Origin: Idiomarina sp.
GTDB lineage: Bacteria; Pseudomonadota; Gammaproteobacteria; Enterobacterales; Alteromonadaceae
Direction of reading: 5' to 3'
NCBI GenBank assembly: GCA_022565355.1
Contig: JAIUMU010000003.1
Span: forward strand, 245,989-309,988
DNA: 64,000 nt
A model generated the notes under the pieces. The model saw nothing but the letters and a program-made list of their open reading frames with translations, was not told the origin of the DNA and did not search any database. Shown here piece after piece: positions 35,501 to 44,136 of the stretch; position 1 is the first letter of the stretch, and the number at the start of each line of letters is the position of its first letter. The translations under genes and the position numbers were made by a program.

Positions 35501-36651
35501 AGTTCTGCGATGACATTGGTTCATACAAGAAAATCATCCCAACCATTGAGCACTTTAACTCGTGCTTTATCGCTACTGCCGATGACGACATTTATTATTG
35601 GCCAACCTGGCTTGAGGAATTAGTGGCGCTTCACCGCGACGATGAGAAATCTATTGCGGCTCATCGAATACATAAAATCGAGTTGAACTCAAAGCAAGAG
35701 CCAATGGGATATAAGGATTGGCATTGGAACTATTCTGCGGTGAATAAAGCGAACCCTCTCTATTTCGCAACTAGTGGTGCAGGCGTTCTATTCCCACCGC
35801 AGGTACTGAAAAAAATCACTGAATACAAAAGCGAAATATCATCTTTATGCGCAAATACCGATGATATCTGGCTGTATTGGATGATAAGAGCTGCAGGATA
35901 TCAATATAAGCATACGGGTTCTCAGAAGTTGATGACATGGGATGGAAGCCATTCCCCTGAACATGAGCGCATTGAAATTGTTCAACAAGAACTCGATAGA
36001 ATGCTCACGTTTTTTGATGCTTCCATATTCAAATTAGAGGCGAAAAAAGCAAGCCCCAGTAACGGAGGCCTATCGATTCCTAATGCGCCTTTCATGTCAG
36101 CAGCGGAACAGGGGTTATTCAAAAAGTGCTTACAATCGGCAACCCAATATTTTGAGTTTGGCTCTGGCGGCTCTTCAGTATGGGCTGTAAAACAAGGGCT
36201 CGACGTTCATGGAGTTGAAAGTGACAAAAACTGGATTGATGCACTAGTTAATCAGCTTGGTAACAAATGTAAAATAGATTTTTCTGATATCGGGCCAACC
36301 GGAGATTGGGGGTATCCAACTTCTAATAAATTTAAGCAGCATTATCCTAAATATAGTGCGGCTATTCTTAATCATGAACGTGAATTTGATCTTATATTAA
36401 TCGATGGTCGATTCCGCGTGGCATGTTTGTTTTCTACGCTCATCTACCTGCTTACGAAGCATTCAAAACCAGAAAGCGTGACAATCTTTATTCATGACTT
36501 TTGGAATCGGCAAGATTCTTATAGCGCAGTTCTGGATTACCTAGATGAGGCTCATAGTGCTGAATCTGCTGGCACTTTTAAAATCAAAAAAGGCCTTAAG
36601 CTATCATCGGTTCGATCTATGTACGAAAAGTATAAATATATCCCAGAATAA
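32542..36651 (+). CDS. Five-module TPR-GT41-FkbM-like-GT-A-methyltransferase protein, probable flagellin glycosylation enzyme
   Basis: A 1369-residue protein. In order: TPR repeats (about 1-190; e.g. [27 protein letters not shown]); an O-GlcNAc transferase/SPINDLY GT41 domain (about 230-590; [60 protein letters not shown]); a degenerate FkbM-methyltransferase-like segment (about 644-825); a GT-A glycosyltransferase-like domain (about 928-1165, DDD at about 1012 in [13 protein letters not shown]); and a Rossmann methyltransferase-like end (about 1204-1369, [20 protein letters not shown]). Its place right after fliC implies modification of flagellin. The base composition looks more AT-rich than the neighbours. 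GGGG lies 9 bases before the ATG. Confidence 0.85.
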   Translation: [1369 protein letters not shown]

Positions 36652-36666
36652 ATAACTTTTCGGAAC

Positions 36667-36692
36667 GGCGCTTGAAAAAGCGCTGTTTGCCT
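36667..36692 (+). terminator. Possible weak terminator after the glycosyltransferase gene
   Basis: Stem GCGCTT/AAGCGC with loop GAAA, followed by TGTTTGCC. The stem is short and the T tail poor. Confidence 0.35.
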
Positions 36693-36760
36693 ATTTGCGG
36701 GCAGGCTCTATAATTGCTGCTTTCGGGGTAACCCGAGCAAAAATACAAAAGCGAAGGCGA

Positions 36761-37651
36761 ATGGCGAACCGGTATTCTCAGGCAGCATCTGAGCACATAA
36801 GCCGCGGTATCATTTTTATGATTCTGGCGGTATTTTGCTTTGCCTTAATGGATGTGGCAATGAAGCAGTTGGCCGGGCACATGAGTTCCATGCAGGTGGC
36901 GTTCTTTCGGGGCGCTACTTCACTGCCATTTGTGCTGGTGTGGATAATTATGAATAATCGCTTACACCGCATTAAACCGAATCGCTGGCAACTCCACCTA
37001 CTTCGTGGCGCCGTGAGTATTCTGTTTTTATTTCTCACCGTAATTACCTTGCGCGAGCTACCGCTGGCCAATGCTTACGCCATTTTCTTTGTGGCGCCGC
37101 TCATTATTACCCTGCTCTCGGTGCCGTTACTGAAAGAAAAGGTGGGGGTTCATCGCTATAGCGCGGTAGCTGTGGGCTTTATTGGCGTGTTAGTAATGCT
37201 AAACCCCAATGCCATGGGTTTTCTTTCTTACGGCGTGATTACCGGCTTAGCGGCCACTTTGGGCTATAGTATTGTGATGATTCTGGTGCGTATTATGCAT
37301 CGCACAGAGTATTCGGAATCACTCATGTTTTTCTTTGTATTAAGCCTCACTATTGGCTGCGGATTTTTTGCAATGTTTGATTGGCGCCCCGTTACCTTAG
37401 CCGATATGCCTTGGTTATTTGCGCTTGGGGTTTCCGGCGCAATTGCCCAGTATCTGTTAACGGAAGCCTATCGGTTAGCGCCACCTTCGGTACTTTCTTC
37501 ATTTGAGTACACGGCCATGATTTGGGCTTTGTTGCTCGGCTATTGGCTGTGGGGTGAGTGGCCTGGTGCAGGTGTATTAGTGGGTGCCGCTATTGTTATC
37601 GCCAGTGGTATCTATATCAGCCATCGAGAAGCACGGCGTAAGCAGCACTAA
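36761..37651 (+). CDS. EamA-family (DMT superfamily) transporter
   Basis: A 296-residue integral membrane protein with about ten helices in two EamA repeats. First repeat: GIIFMILAVFCFALMDVAMKQL, SSMQVAFFRGATSLPFVLVW, LRELPLANAYAIFFVAPLIITLLSVPLLKEKVG. Second repeat: the half ending GYWLWGEWPGAGVLVGAAIVIASGIYIS. Substrates in this family range from amino acids to nucleotide sugars and cannot be told here. The start at 36761 is chosen for AAGG upstream and the onset of similarity; an in-frame extension back to 36695 is possible. It sits between two flagellar genes; whether its function is related is unknown. Confidence 0.9.
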   Translation: MANRYSQAASEHISRGIIFMILAVFCFALMDVAMKQLAGHMSSMQVAFFRGATSLPFVLVWIIMNNRLHRIKPNRWQLHLLRGAVSILFLFLTVITLRELPLANAYAIFFVAPLIITLLSVPLLKEKVGVHRYSAVAVGFIGVLVMLNPNAMGFLSYGVITGLAATLGYSIVMILVRIMHRTEYSESLMFFFVLSLTIGCGFFAMFDWRPVTLADMPWLFALGVSGAIAQYLLTEAYRLAPPSVLSSFEYTAMIWALLLGYWLWGEWPGAGVLVGAAIVIASGIYISHREARRKQH

Positions 37652-37672
37652 AAAAGCGGTTATATATTGTGC

Positions 37673-37699
37673 TAAAGTTATTTTGCTAGCTACCGATAA
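37673..37699 (+). promoter_or_regulatory. Sigma-28 promoter for flaG
   Basis: TAAAGTTA, 11 bp, ACCGATAA: one mismatch in each box, about 44 bp before the flaG start. Confidence 0.88.
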
Positions 37700-37743
37700 T
37701 AACTCTAATAACCGCGTTTTCATGCGGAATAGGGGCTCTTACT

Positions 37744-38088
37744 ATGACAACACCAATCAGCGAATTATCCAACAACTGGGCCGCATCAGTTGCAGCTTCG
37801 GAAAAACAACGCTCTGATAGAGTAATGCAAAACTTACCCGCGCAGAAAGGCGAGGTTGCTGCACGCGAAGTATCTGAGCAAGAACTGGTGCCACCGCTAC
37901 AGCAGATTAATGAGGTATTAAACCCATATGGGGTGCAATTTGAAATTGCCGAAGGGAAGCCTGTGGTAGTGCAGATTATCGATACCAAATCCGGCGATGT
38001 GATTCGGCAAATACCTTCTGAAGAAGTGTTGCGCGCTGCCGAGCAGCTAGCAGATTTTCGTGGAATGTTATTTAACAGCGAGGCTTAA
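37744..38088 (+). CDS. flaG: FlaG family protein
   Basis: A 114-residue small flagellar protein linked to filament length and flagellin arrangement. The C-terminal half carries the FlaG signature: LNPYGVQFEIAEGKPVVVQIIDTKSGDVIRQIPSEEVLRAAEQL. The N-terminal half is variable. It is usually found between fliC and fliD; here it is displaced about 5 kb from fliC by the glycosyltransferase and a transporter but retains its own sigma-28 promoter. Confidence 0.93.
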   Translation: MTTPISELSNNWAASVAASEKQRSDRVMQNLPAQKGEVAAREVSEQELVPPLQQINEVLNPYGVQFEIAEGKPVVVQIIDTKSGDVIRQIPSEEVLRAAEQLADFRGMLFNSEA

Positions 38089-38143
38089 GAGCTGATCTTC
38101 GAAAGCAAAGGTATCGCTGTATGAAGAACAACACGATGCAAAT

Positions 38144-38953
38144 TTAAGTGCTTGGTCTACCCGCTTCAAGCAGCAATGACTTGGCATTACTTAGATAGCA
38201 AGCAACCTCTTCCAAAAGTAGAGGTTTACTAAAGAAATAGCCTTGAAAAAGGTTATATCCATATTGTTTAAAGTAATTCAGCTCCGCTTGGGTTTCGATG
38301 CCCTCAACAATAGCTTGCTTGCTCACCTTCGTACACAGTTCGAGAACTCCTTTCGTAACTGCCTGATGCGCTTTGCATTTTTCTTGCTGGGAAAATGGTT
38401 GCCCTATTTTCACATAGTTCACTTGTGAGCAGAGCAAAGAGTTAAAATTTGCGAATCCGGTCATAAAATCATCAAGCGCGATACTAAGGCCTAATTTCTG
38501 CAATCCTTTTAAATTAAATAGTACTCTTTCGTTGTCATGCCACTTGCGTCGCTCAGTAATCTCGATCATAACTCTTCCCCAGTTAACGGTCGGATAAATA
38601 TCAAGCGTTTGCATAACAAATGGTTCAATATTATAACCTTCAAGCGTTGACGCGCAGAAGTTCACCGATATCATGCCGTTGTAACCGGAGTGTTCGATTA
38701 AAAGAGTAAAATCTCGCAATGAGAGCTCAAACGCATATCGATCATACAGTTTACTAAGTACCGGGCTCTCCTCAAGTTCTTCAAATAGCTCCTCCACAGT
38801 CATCCCAAAACCTGCAAGTTCAGGCCAATCTAAAAGCGCCTCCAACACCACAACCTGTCCGGTTGATGTACAAACGATTGGCTGGTATTTTAACCCTAAT
38901 TGATGATTGAGTAGAGCGTCTGAAAATCTTCTCAATATGTAATCCTTTTTCAT
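38144..38953 (-). CDS. EAL-domain cyclic-di-GMP phosphodiesterase
   Basis: A 269-residue cytoplasmic, stand-alone EAL domain. Most catalytic residues are present: EAL (LEALLDW, with Asp where the usual motif has Arg), VNFCAST, IEITER, LDDFMTGFANF (usually DDFGTG), VKIGQPF, VEGIETQAEL and FQGYFFSKP. It probably degrades c-di-GMP, but two signature changes (EALLD, DDFM) could alter activity. It ends the leftward pilus operon, 34 bp after the OmpA-like gene. The ATG at 38953 has AGGA eight bases upstream. Confidence 0.88.
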   Translation of the reverse strand: MKKDYILRRFSDALLNHQLGLKYQPIVCTSTGQVVVLEALLDWPELAGFGMTVEELFEELEESPVLSKLYDRYAFELSLRDFTLLIEHSGYNGMISVNFCASTLEGYNIEPFVMQTLDIYPTVNWGRVMIEITERRKWHDNERVLFNLKGLQKLGLSIALDDFMTGFANFNSLLCSQVNYVKIGQPFSQQEKCKAHQAVTKGVLELCTKVSKQAIVEGIETQAELNYFKQYGYNLFQGYFFSKPLLLEEVACYLSNAKSLLLEAGRPST

Positions 38954-38987
38954 TCTATTCTTCCTCTTCACTCGGGCTTGCGCATTA

Positions 38988-39890
38988 TTATTTTAAGAAA
39001 ATCTCCACTCGGCGATTTTTAGCTCCTGCCTCAGGCGATAGATCATTTACCAAAGGCATACGCATACCCTGCCCCTCAAATGTGATTCTCTCTACAGCGA
39101 TCCCAAAGTGTTCAACCAAATAGTGAGAAACAGTGCTAGCTCGCTCTTCCGAGAGCTGCTGATTGTAATCTTCCGAACCAACCAAATCGGTATGCCCAAT
39201 CAGATGAACGTCGGTATTCGGATCACGCCGCATATATTCGGCTGCAATGGCTAATATTTGTCTCGCCGCTGAGGTTAGAAACGCCGAATCAAAATCGAAA
39301 TGAATTTGAAAGTGCTCAGTGATCTGCTCTGGAACATCTAGGTAAAAATGGTCTCTCTCTAGATAATCCGCGCGGGTATCCTCCGAGTGTGAAAGCCGTT
39401 TCTTGGCGGCTCCGAAACGAAAATTCAGTGCTGCAATAACGGCGTAATCATCAAAATCGGAATCTGAGGCAAACATTCCTTCTACGCGCCAAAATAAATG
39501 CGGCGAGAGTTCCCGACGATAACCCAGCGTGGCTGTTGGAGCGGTTGAACTACTATCCCCTACACTAAAACGCCGAGCACCCGCTCCTACATAAAGAGAG
39601 TTAAAGTGATATAGGAGATCAATCCCTGCTCCCATTCCAGATTCAGACCCGGAATTATCGCGGGCTGGCGCCTCTAAGTAATCAATATAGGTTCTCGCAC
39701 TAACTCGGCGCAGCACGGGTACCTGTAGTTCTAATCCTGGTGACGCGAGTAACCGGTGGCGGTACTCACCCACACCAAAATCCCTCTCATTATCATAAGA
39801 TTGCGCGCTTAACCTTACCCCAAGCGACCACTCGGTATGTGGGGCATCTGCGGTTACGAGCATTGTGCTAAGTGCTATTGCTGTAATCAT
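38988..39890 (-). CDS. OmpA-like outer-membrane protein of the pilus operon
   Basis: A 300-residue protein with a short signal peptide (MITAIALSTMLVTADA), an N-terminal barrel-like domain (about 20-165, EWSLGVRLSAQSYDNERDFGVG, LFWRVEGMFASDSDFDDYAVIAALNFRFG) and a C-terminal peptidoglycan-binding OmpA domain (FDFDSAFLTSAARQILAIAAEYM, LIGHTDLVGSEDYNQQLSEERA, KNRRVEIFL). It resembles the 8196-9290 protein but lacks the calcium-binding linker. It is 12 bp from the tip adhesin gene. It could anchor the usher or pilus base to the wall (inference). GGAG precedes the ATG. Confidence 0.88.
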   Translation of the reverse strand: MITAIALSTMLVTADAPHTEWSLGVRLSAQSYDNERDFGVGEYRHRLLASPGLELQVPVLRRVSARTYIDYLEAPARDNSGSESGMGAGIDLLYHFNSLYVGAGARRFSVGDSSSTAPTATLGYRRELSPHLFWRVEGMFASDSDFDDYAVIAALNFRFGAAKKRLSHSEDTRADYLERDHFYLDVPEQITEHFQIHFDFDSAFLTSAARQILAIAAEYMRRDPNTDVHLIGHTDLVGSEDYNQQLSEERASTVSHYLVEHFGIAVERITFEGQGMRMPLVNDLSPEAGAKNRRVEIFLK

Positions 39891-39902
39891 TAATTACTCC
39901 AC

Positions 39903-40934
39903 TTAAAATGCCACATCAATAACGATTGTGTCGGTGTATGCTCCAGCTGGGGGCGTAGGTTGATTCGGGCGAATCACGGCTCGATATATAAACCCTTGAG
40001 AAACCACACCATCATGCTCTGCGGGGCTTATATCTGCAGCTGAGGATGCTCGGCGATCAGCGCCACTCTCCGCCCAGGGAGTATCTCCGCTGGGGCCTTG
40101 GAAAATGTCATACAATAGATAATCGGCACCGTTACTTAAACGACGATCACCACTCATGTCATGGAGCCCATTGTTTAAACCAACCGTGTACAGTTGATTC
40201 TTACTGCAACGAATATTTATGGTTTGGGTAACTTGGTTAAACACACCTACCAGAGGTGCGCTACCAAAATTGGCATTCGCCGCATCAATTTCACAATCAG
40301 GCTCAACAACCATTGAAACATTGATTGTTGTTGTAGCAGTACCTTGGGAGTAAAGAACGCACAAAAGCCCTAATAAATCGATGCCATTACAACGCCGCCA
40401 ATCCCAAAATATGGTTAACGTATCGGTGTAAACACCAGGCTCCAAATTTACTCCTCCGAAGTTCTCTAGGCGAAGTAGCATAGGTAATTCAGCGGAATTT
40501 CCTGTTCCTAGCAGCCCTAACAATTCCAACAAATACTCGTTCGAGTAGTTGTATGTTGTGCCAGGGTTAATTTCTTCTTGAAAAGCAGGATCTGCGAAAG
40601 CTCTATAGGGAACTTCATCACCGTTTGGATTACGTAAATGAAAAAGGCCACCTGAAGTATTTGTGCCGGTTACCGTTGCATTGATGTAATCCGTATCGAA
40701 CAATAATCCACCAAGCACCCCTAACAAAGCAGAACCACACTCCAAGCCAGCCGAAGGCTGAGTGCTGGTTACTGGAGTAAGAGTTTCCAGTTCGATTGAG
40801 CTCCATGTTCCATAAGATGCCTGTGGGTTCGGATCTGTTACTTGGCATGCATGCGCTGTTCCATGTATGCCAATAGACAACATGCCAAACAGCGCCATTA
40901 CAGGAAATGTTACCTTTTGTTGTATTCTGCTCAT
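39903..40934 (-). CDS. Csu-type two-domain tip adhesin (spore coat U family)
   Basis: A 343-residue exported protein with a signal peptide ending near AHA and two spore-coat-U (SCPU) domains. Domain one (about 29-190) is CQVTDPNPQASYGTWSS...EPGVYTDTLTIFWDWRRC; domain two (about 205-343) is CEIDAANANFGSAP...CSKNQLYTVGLNNGLH...PAGAYTDTIVIDVAF. The two-domain layout and last-subunit position match CsuE, the tip adhesin of archaic chaperone-usher pili. A hydrophobic run GIDLLGLLCVLY in domain one may be part of the adhesive loop. GGAGG precedes the ATG at 40934. Confidence 0.88.
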   Translation of the reverse strand: MSRIQQKVTFPVMALFGMLSIGIHGTAHACQVTDPNPQASYGTWSSIELETLTPVTSTQPSAGLECGSALLGVLGGLLFDTDYINATVTGTNTSGGLFHLRNPNGDEVPYRAFADPAFQEEINPGTTYNYSNEYLLELLGLLGTGNSAELPMLLRLENFGGVNLEPGVYTDTLTIFWDWRRCNGIDLLGLLCVLYSQGTATTTINVSMVVEPDCEIDAANANFGSAPLVGVFNQVTQTINIRCSKNQLYTVGLNNGLHDMSGDRRLSNGADYLLYDIFQGPSGDTPWAESGADRRASSAADISPAEHDGVVSQGFIYRAVIRPNQPTPPAGAYTDTIVIDVAF

Positions 40935-40944
40935 CTAGCCCTCC

Positions 40945-43332
40945 TTACTGGCACTTGATCGCTATGATATTCAACAGATCTTGCGCTTCACTACGAACTT
41001 CAAACCCTGCGAAGCAGCTACTTCCATCCGCTTTCTCTACCTGTATTTGGTTATAGCGTTCAATGTTCTGTAAATAGACCAAACCATCGTAACCAACTAC
41101 GCCTTGTGAAACTGCATTCATAATATAAGTTGAGCCCATTGGTAGCGGGTTACCATCGGTATCTACGAGCTGCACATGCGCTGCATACTCACGCTCTACC
41201 TCAAACTCTAGCAAGTAACCACTATTGGGCTTAACCGCTACGCGAGTATCATTAATGCGTAAGGCAACATCGGGTGGGAGTGCCAGAGAATCAACCGTAT
41301 AACGCGCGGCGTAGTAACGAGTGGTATTTGGAATTAGCGCATAACCATTGCGATCAGTGTGCGCTATGGTTTGGTTCTCGTAGCGAATAGGTACATTCGG
41401 ATAGCCCGCTGTAGACACCACCACAAAACTGTCCCGCACGCGGTTGCTCGCAAATAGCTTACGATCCATCACCACTACTGCACCTGAGGCTTCTGCCCAA
41501 TAAACATCGTTATCACCGGTTCCATAAAACCCTGAACGCAGCTGTGCTCTATCGCCGCGCCAGGTAACACTGGCATTTCGGTAATCATCTCGATCTTGAC
41601 GATGCTGGAAGCCAACGCTATACCCGAAGCCGCCTGCCAGAGGTGCAGACCGGTTATAATTAATATGCGCGCTATCCTGGCCATCATCCACATATCGATA
41701 ACCAGTGCTCAAAACACCGCGGCGCGGACCGAAAGGCATAGTAATATTGAGTGCCGCGAACCATCCTTCATTTATTACTCTGTTATATGAAATAAAGGTG
41801 CTCGCGCGGCGAAATAATGAGCGAGCATAGGTAATATTAGCAACACGAGTTTTATCGCCGCCTCGGGTATTTTCAAAGTAACCTCCCGACAAACTACCTA
41901 GTGTTCCCATCGGCAAGCTGGCGTTAACTTGCGTTGCCGATCGTTTGTCTAGTGCAACTCGTTGGTTTGCTACACCAGCAAGATCGATAAACCCTTCCGA
42001 AGTTTCAGTGTGGCGGGCAGAAAATGAGAATCTGCGGCTACGGTACCCATAACCTACGGTGAATTCATGGCCATCGAAATCGAGGAATTCGCTGCCGCGC
42101 GCGGAAAGTTCGAGAACCCCCCAGTTACCAACAGCAAATGCACCTCCCAAACCGATATTGCGGAGTTCATCGGTGAATTCCGCGTGAACTTCACCGGTAA
42201 AATGCTCACTAAATCCGTAACGGTAAGAGCCTGCTGCTGCCGCTGTGCTATAGCCAAAATCTCGCAACCCATAATCCTGACGAATCGCTCCAGCAGAAAC
42301 ACTGTAGCTGCGGAAACCTGGTTTCAACAACTGGCTAGCAATGTAGAATTGCTGGCTTACTTCCGTACGACGCCCTTGTATATCGGTAGTAACCACCGTG
42401 GCTTGGCCTGCACCAGAGATTGCTGGAATATTGGTAATCGCAAATGGGCCGGGATCAACTTGCTCCCTGCTTGCCCGCACACCATCAATGAATATATCAA
42501 CTGTGGTTGGTACGGATGCAGATCCTAAGAACTCAGGAATTGGGTAGGTAATAATATCTGGGCGCATAGAAAAATCACGGTTCACTTGAACGCCGCCTAA
42601 GCGCACTGGACTTGTCCAGCCTAAAGGTCTACTGATAACATCACCAACGTTCACATTGAGGAATCGATCTTGGTTTACATAATTCCAATAGGTATCATAA
42701 CGACGATAGTAATCACGTTGCACAAATTGCTCAGGGATTGAGAAATCGCGTTGATACGCACCACTGGTAAAGAACGATGAATGATTATTGAACACACGAA
42801 AATCGTGATACAAATTCAAACTTGAAACGCCATTTTTTCGATTGGCGTAATACATATCATAATTCATCAGTGCGCCTGGGCTCGCCATAGCCCGAAAGTA
42901 GCGGCGGCTATTCATGCTCACATGCTGCTCAGGAAACCAAGAATTAGGAAACCACATCAGCAATCGTTGATTACGCACATCATAGCGAACTTGCACGCCA
43001 TCCTGTGTGGCGAGGTTTATTTCCCCTTTTTGCTCTTCGGGAACCAGCAAACCCAAATCTCGCAACACATCAGCAGCGATAAAATATTTTCCCTCACCAA
43101 TCGAGACAGAGGCCATTTTTCCGGTGCTTATCTCATTCAGAGTAAGCTCAAGATAATGCTCCACTACCGAGCTTTGCGCTTGCCCATTATCGAGCAAGTC
43201 GATTTCAGAAAACGCTTCCACAGCAGGGAAAGAGCTAAACGTGGTAGCTACATTCGCTTTCACCGAATGCGCCATTAAAATTGTGCTGCCGAGTGTGGTC
43301 GCTAAAGCGATTTTGCTTAGTTTTAATTTCAT
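40945..43332 (-). CDS. Archaic (Csu-type) pilus outer-membrane usher
   Basis: A 795-residue outer-membrane assembly platform. A signal peptide (ending SVKA) is followed by the N-terminal periplasmic domain and the 24-strand barrel with plug (VPTTVDIFIDGVRASREQVDPGPFAITNIPAISGAGQATVVTTDIQGR). The C-terminal domains end GFEVRSEAQDLLNIIAIKC, with the final Cys pair typical of ushers. It matches CsuD in operon position. The ATG at 43332 overlaps the chaperone stop (TGATG), preceded by an in-frame GTG. Confidence 0.93.
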   Translation of the reverse strand: MKLKLSKIALATTLGSTILMAHSVKANVATTFSSFPAVEAFSEIDLLDNGQAQSSVVEHYLELTLNEISTGKMASVSIGEGKYFIAADVLRDLGLLVPEEQKGEINLATQDGVQVRYDVRNQRLLMWFPNSWFPEQHVSMNSRRYFRAMASPGALMNYDMYYANRKNGVSSLNLYHDFRVFNNHSSFFTSGAYQRDFSIPEQFVQRDYYRRYDTYWNYVNQDRFLNVNVGDVISRPLGWTSPVRLGGVQVNRDFSMRPDIITYPIPEFLGSASVPTTVDIFIDGVRASREQVDPGPFAITNIPAISGAGQATVVTTDIQGRRTEVSQQFYIASQLLKPGFRSYSVSAGAIRQDYGLRDFGYSTAAAAGSYRYGFSEHFTGEVHAEFTDELRNIGLGGAFAVGNWGVLELSARGSEFLDFDGHEFTVGYGYRSRRFSFSARHTETSEGFIDLAGVANQRVALDKRSATQVNASLPMGTLGSLSGGYFENTRGGDKTRVANITYARSLFRRASTFISYNRVINEGWFAALNITMPFGPRRGVLSTGYRYVDDGQDSAHINYNRSAPLAGGFGYSVGFQHRQDRDDYRNASVTWRGDRAQLRSGFYGTGDNDVYWAEASGAVVVMDRKLFASNRVRDSFVVVSTAGYPNVPIRYENQTIAHTDRNGYALIPNTTRYYAARYTVDSLALPPDVALRINDTRVAVKPNSGYLLEFEVEREYAAHVQLVDTDGNPLPMGSTYIMNAVSQGVVGYDGLVYLQNIERYNQIQVEKADGSSCFAGFEVRSEAQDLLNIIAIKCQ

Positions 43333-44099
43333 CACAGCTCCACTCGTATCTCAGTTCCATTGACCTTGAAGGAAATCGCCTGAATACGCTCTTCCTGTTC
43401 AGGGATCTCCCAGTTACGTGTAGCGGAAGGCAACAGATAGCCTTGTAAACCTTCACCAATGCGTGTTGAACCGCTGTTTTTCCCATGAATAGTTAGCGAA
43501 TCGATACGCCAATTGAAGCTACTATGATTGGTTATATAGAGGTGAGGTTTGCCCTCATAGTTGGCGATGTTCCAACTCACATTACTCGCAACAAGATCAC
43601 GCAATGCTGTGCTAGATAAGCTCGCTGGATTAATAGCTCCTGGACCGTAAGCAAATAGCGGCAAACTGTAACGAACTTGGAACCTTACTCCACTGTCGCT
43701 ATCGCTACTTTCTTCAGTTCGGTCTGGAATCTCATCGATGAGTACCCGCCAGGATTTCTCCTGCCCCGAAGCCACCGGAACACGGTTGTATAAGCGCACT
43801 AATTGGCGCTCTCCTGGAGCTAACTTTACCAGCGGGGGGCTACTAATCACGGCCGATTGCAGCGCGTAACGTTGGCCGTGCTCGCCATGCTCCCAGTCAA
43901 GCACACGAATTTGTAATGTTAATGGTTTATCCGAACGGTTTTCCAACCATAACGGCGTAGCGTCTGAGCCAGCATCAATAACAGGCCTAACTGGCCACAA
44001 CATGAGTGAGGAAGCTGACACCCATGAAGGAATCATGGCTAGAAAAAGAGCACTACATAGCAACGCAACAACACGAGAGTGTCGGTTCAGTATACGCAT
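43332..44099 (-). CDS. Archaic pilus periplasmic chaperone (CsuC-like)
   Basis: A 255-residue chaperone with a signal peptide (ending VSAS) and two immunoglobulin-like domains: LMLWPVRPVIDAGSDATPLWLENRSDKPLTLQIRVLDW and APGERQLVRLYNRVPVASGQEKSWRVLIDEIP hold the G1-strand-type segment, and YSLPLFAYGPG starts domain two. It stabilises SCPU subunits by donor-strand complementation before usher transfer. It follows the two minor/major subunit genes and precedes the usher. Confidence 0.92.
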   Translation of the reverse strand: MRILNRHSRVVALLCSALFLAMIPSWVSASSLMLWPVRPVIDAGSDATPLWLENRSDKPLTLQIRVLDWEHGEHGQRYALQSAVISSPPLVKLAPGERQLVRLYNRVPVASGQEKSWRVLIDEIPDRTEESSDSDSGVRFQVRYSLPLFAYGPGAINPASLSSTALRDLVASNVSWNIANYEGKPHLYITNHSSFNWRIDSLTIHGKNSGSTRIGEGLQGYLLPSATRNWEIPEQEERIQAISFKVNGTEIRVEL

Positions 44100-44136
44100 A
44101 GCTTAATTGTTCCTAATCAGTTCACTAAAATACGCC

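Noticed and set aside
36652-38143. Genomic island boundary around the transporter and flaG
   Set aside because: No tRNA, integrase, insertion sequence or direct repeat is visible here or elsewhere in the window.
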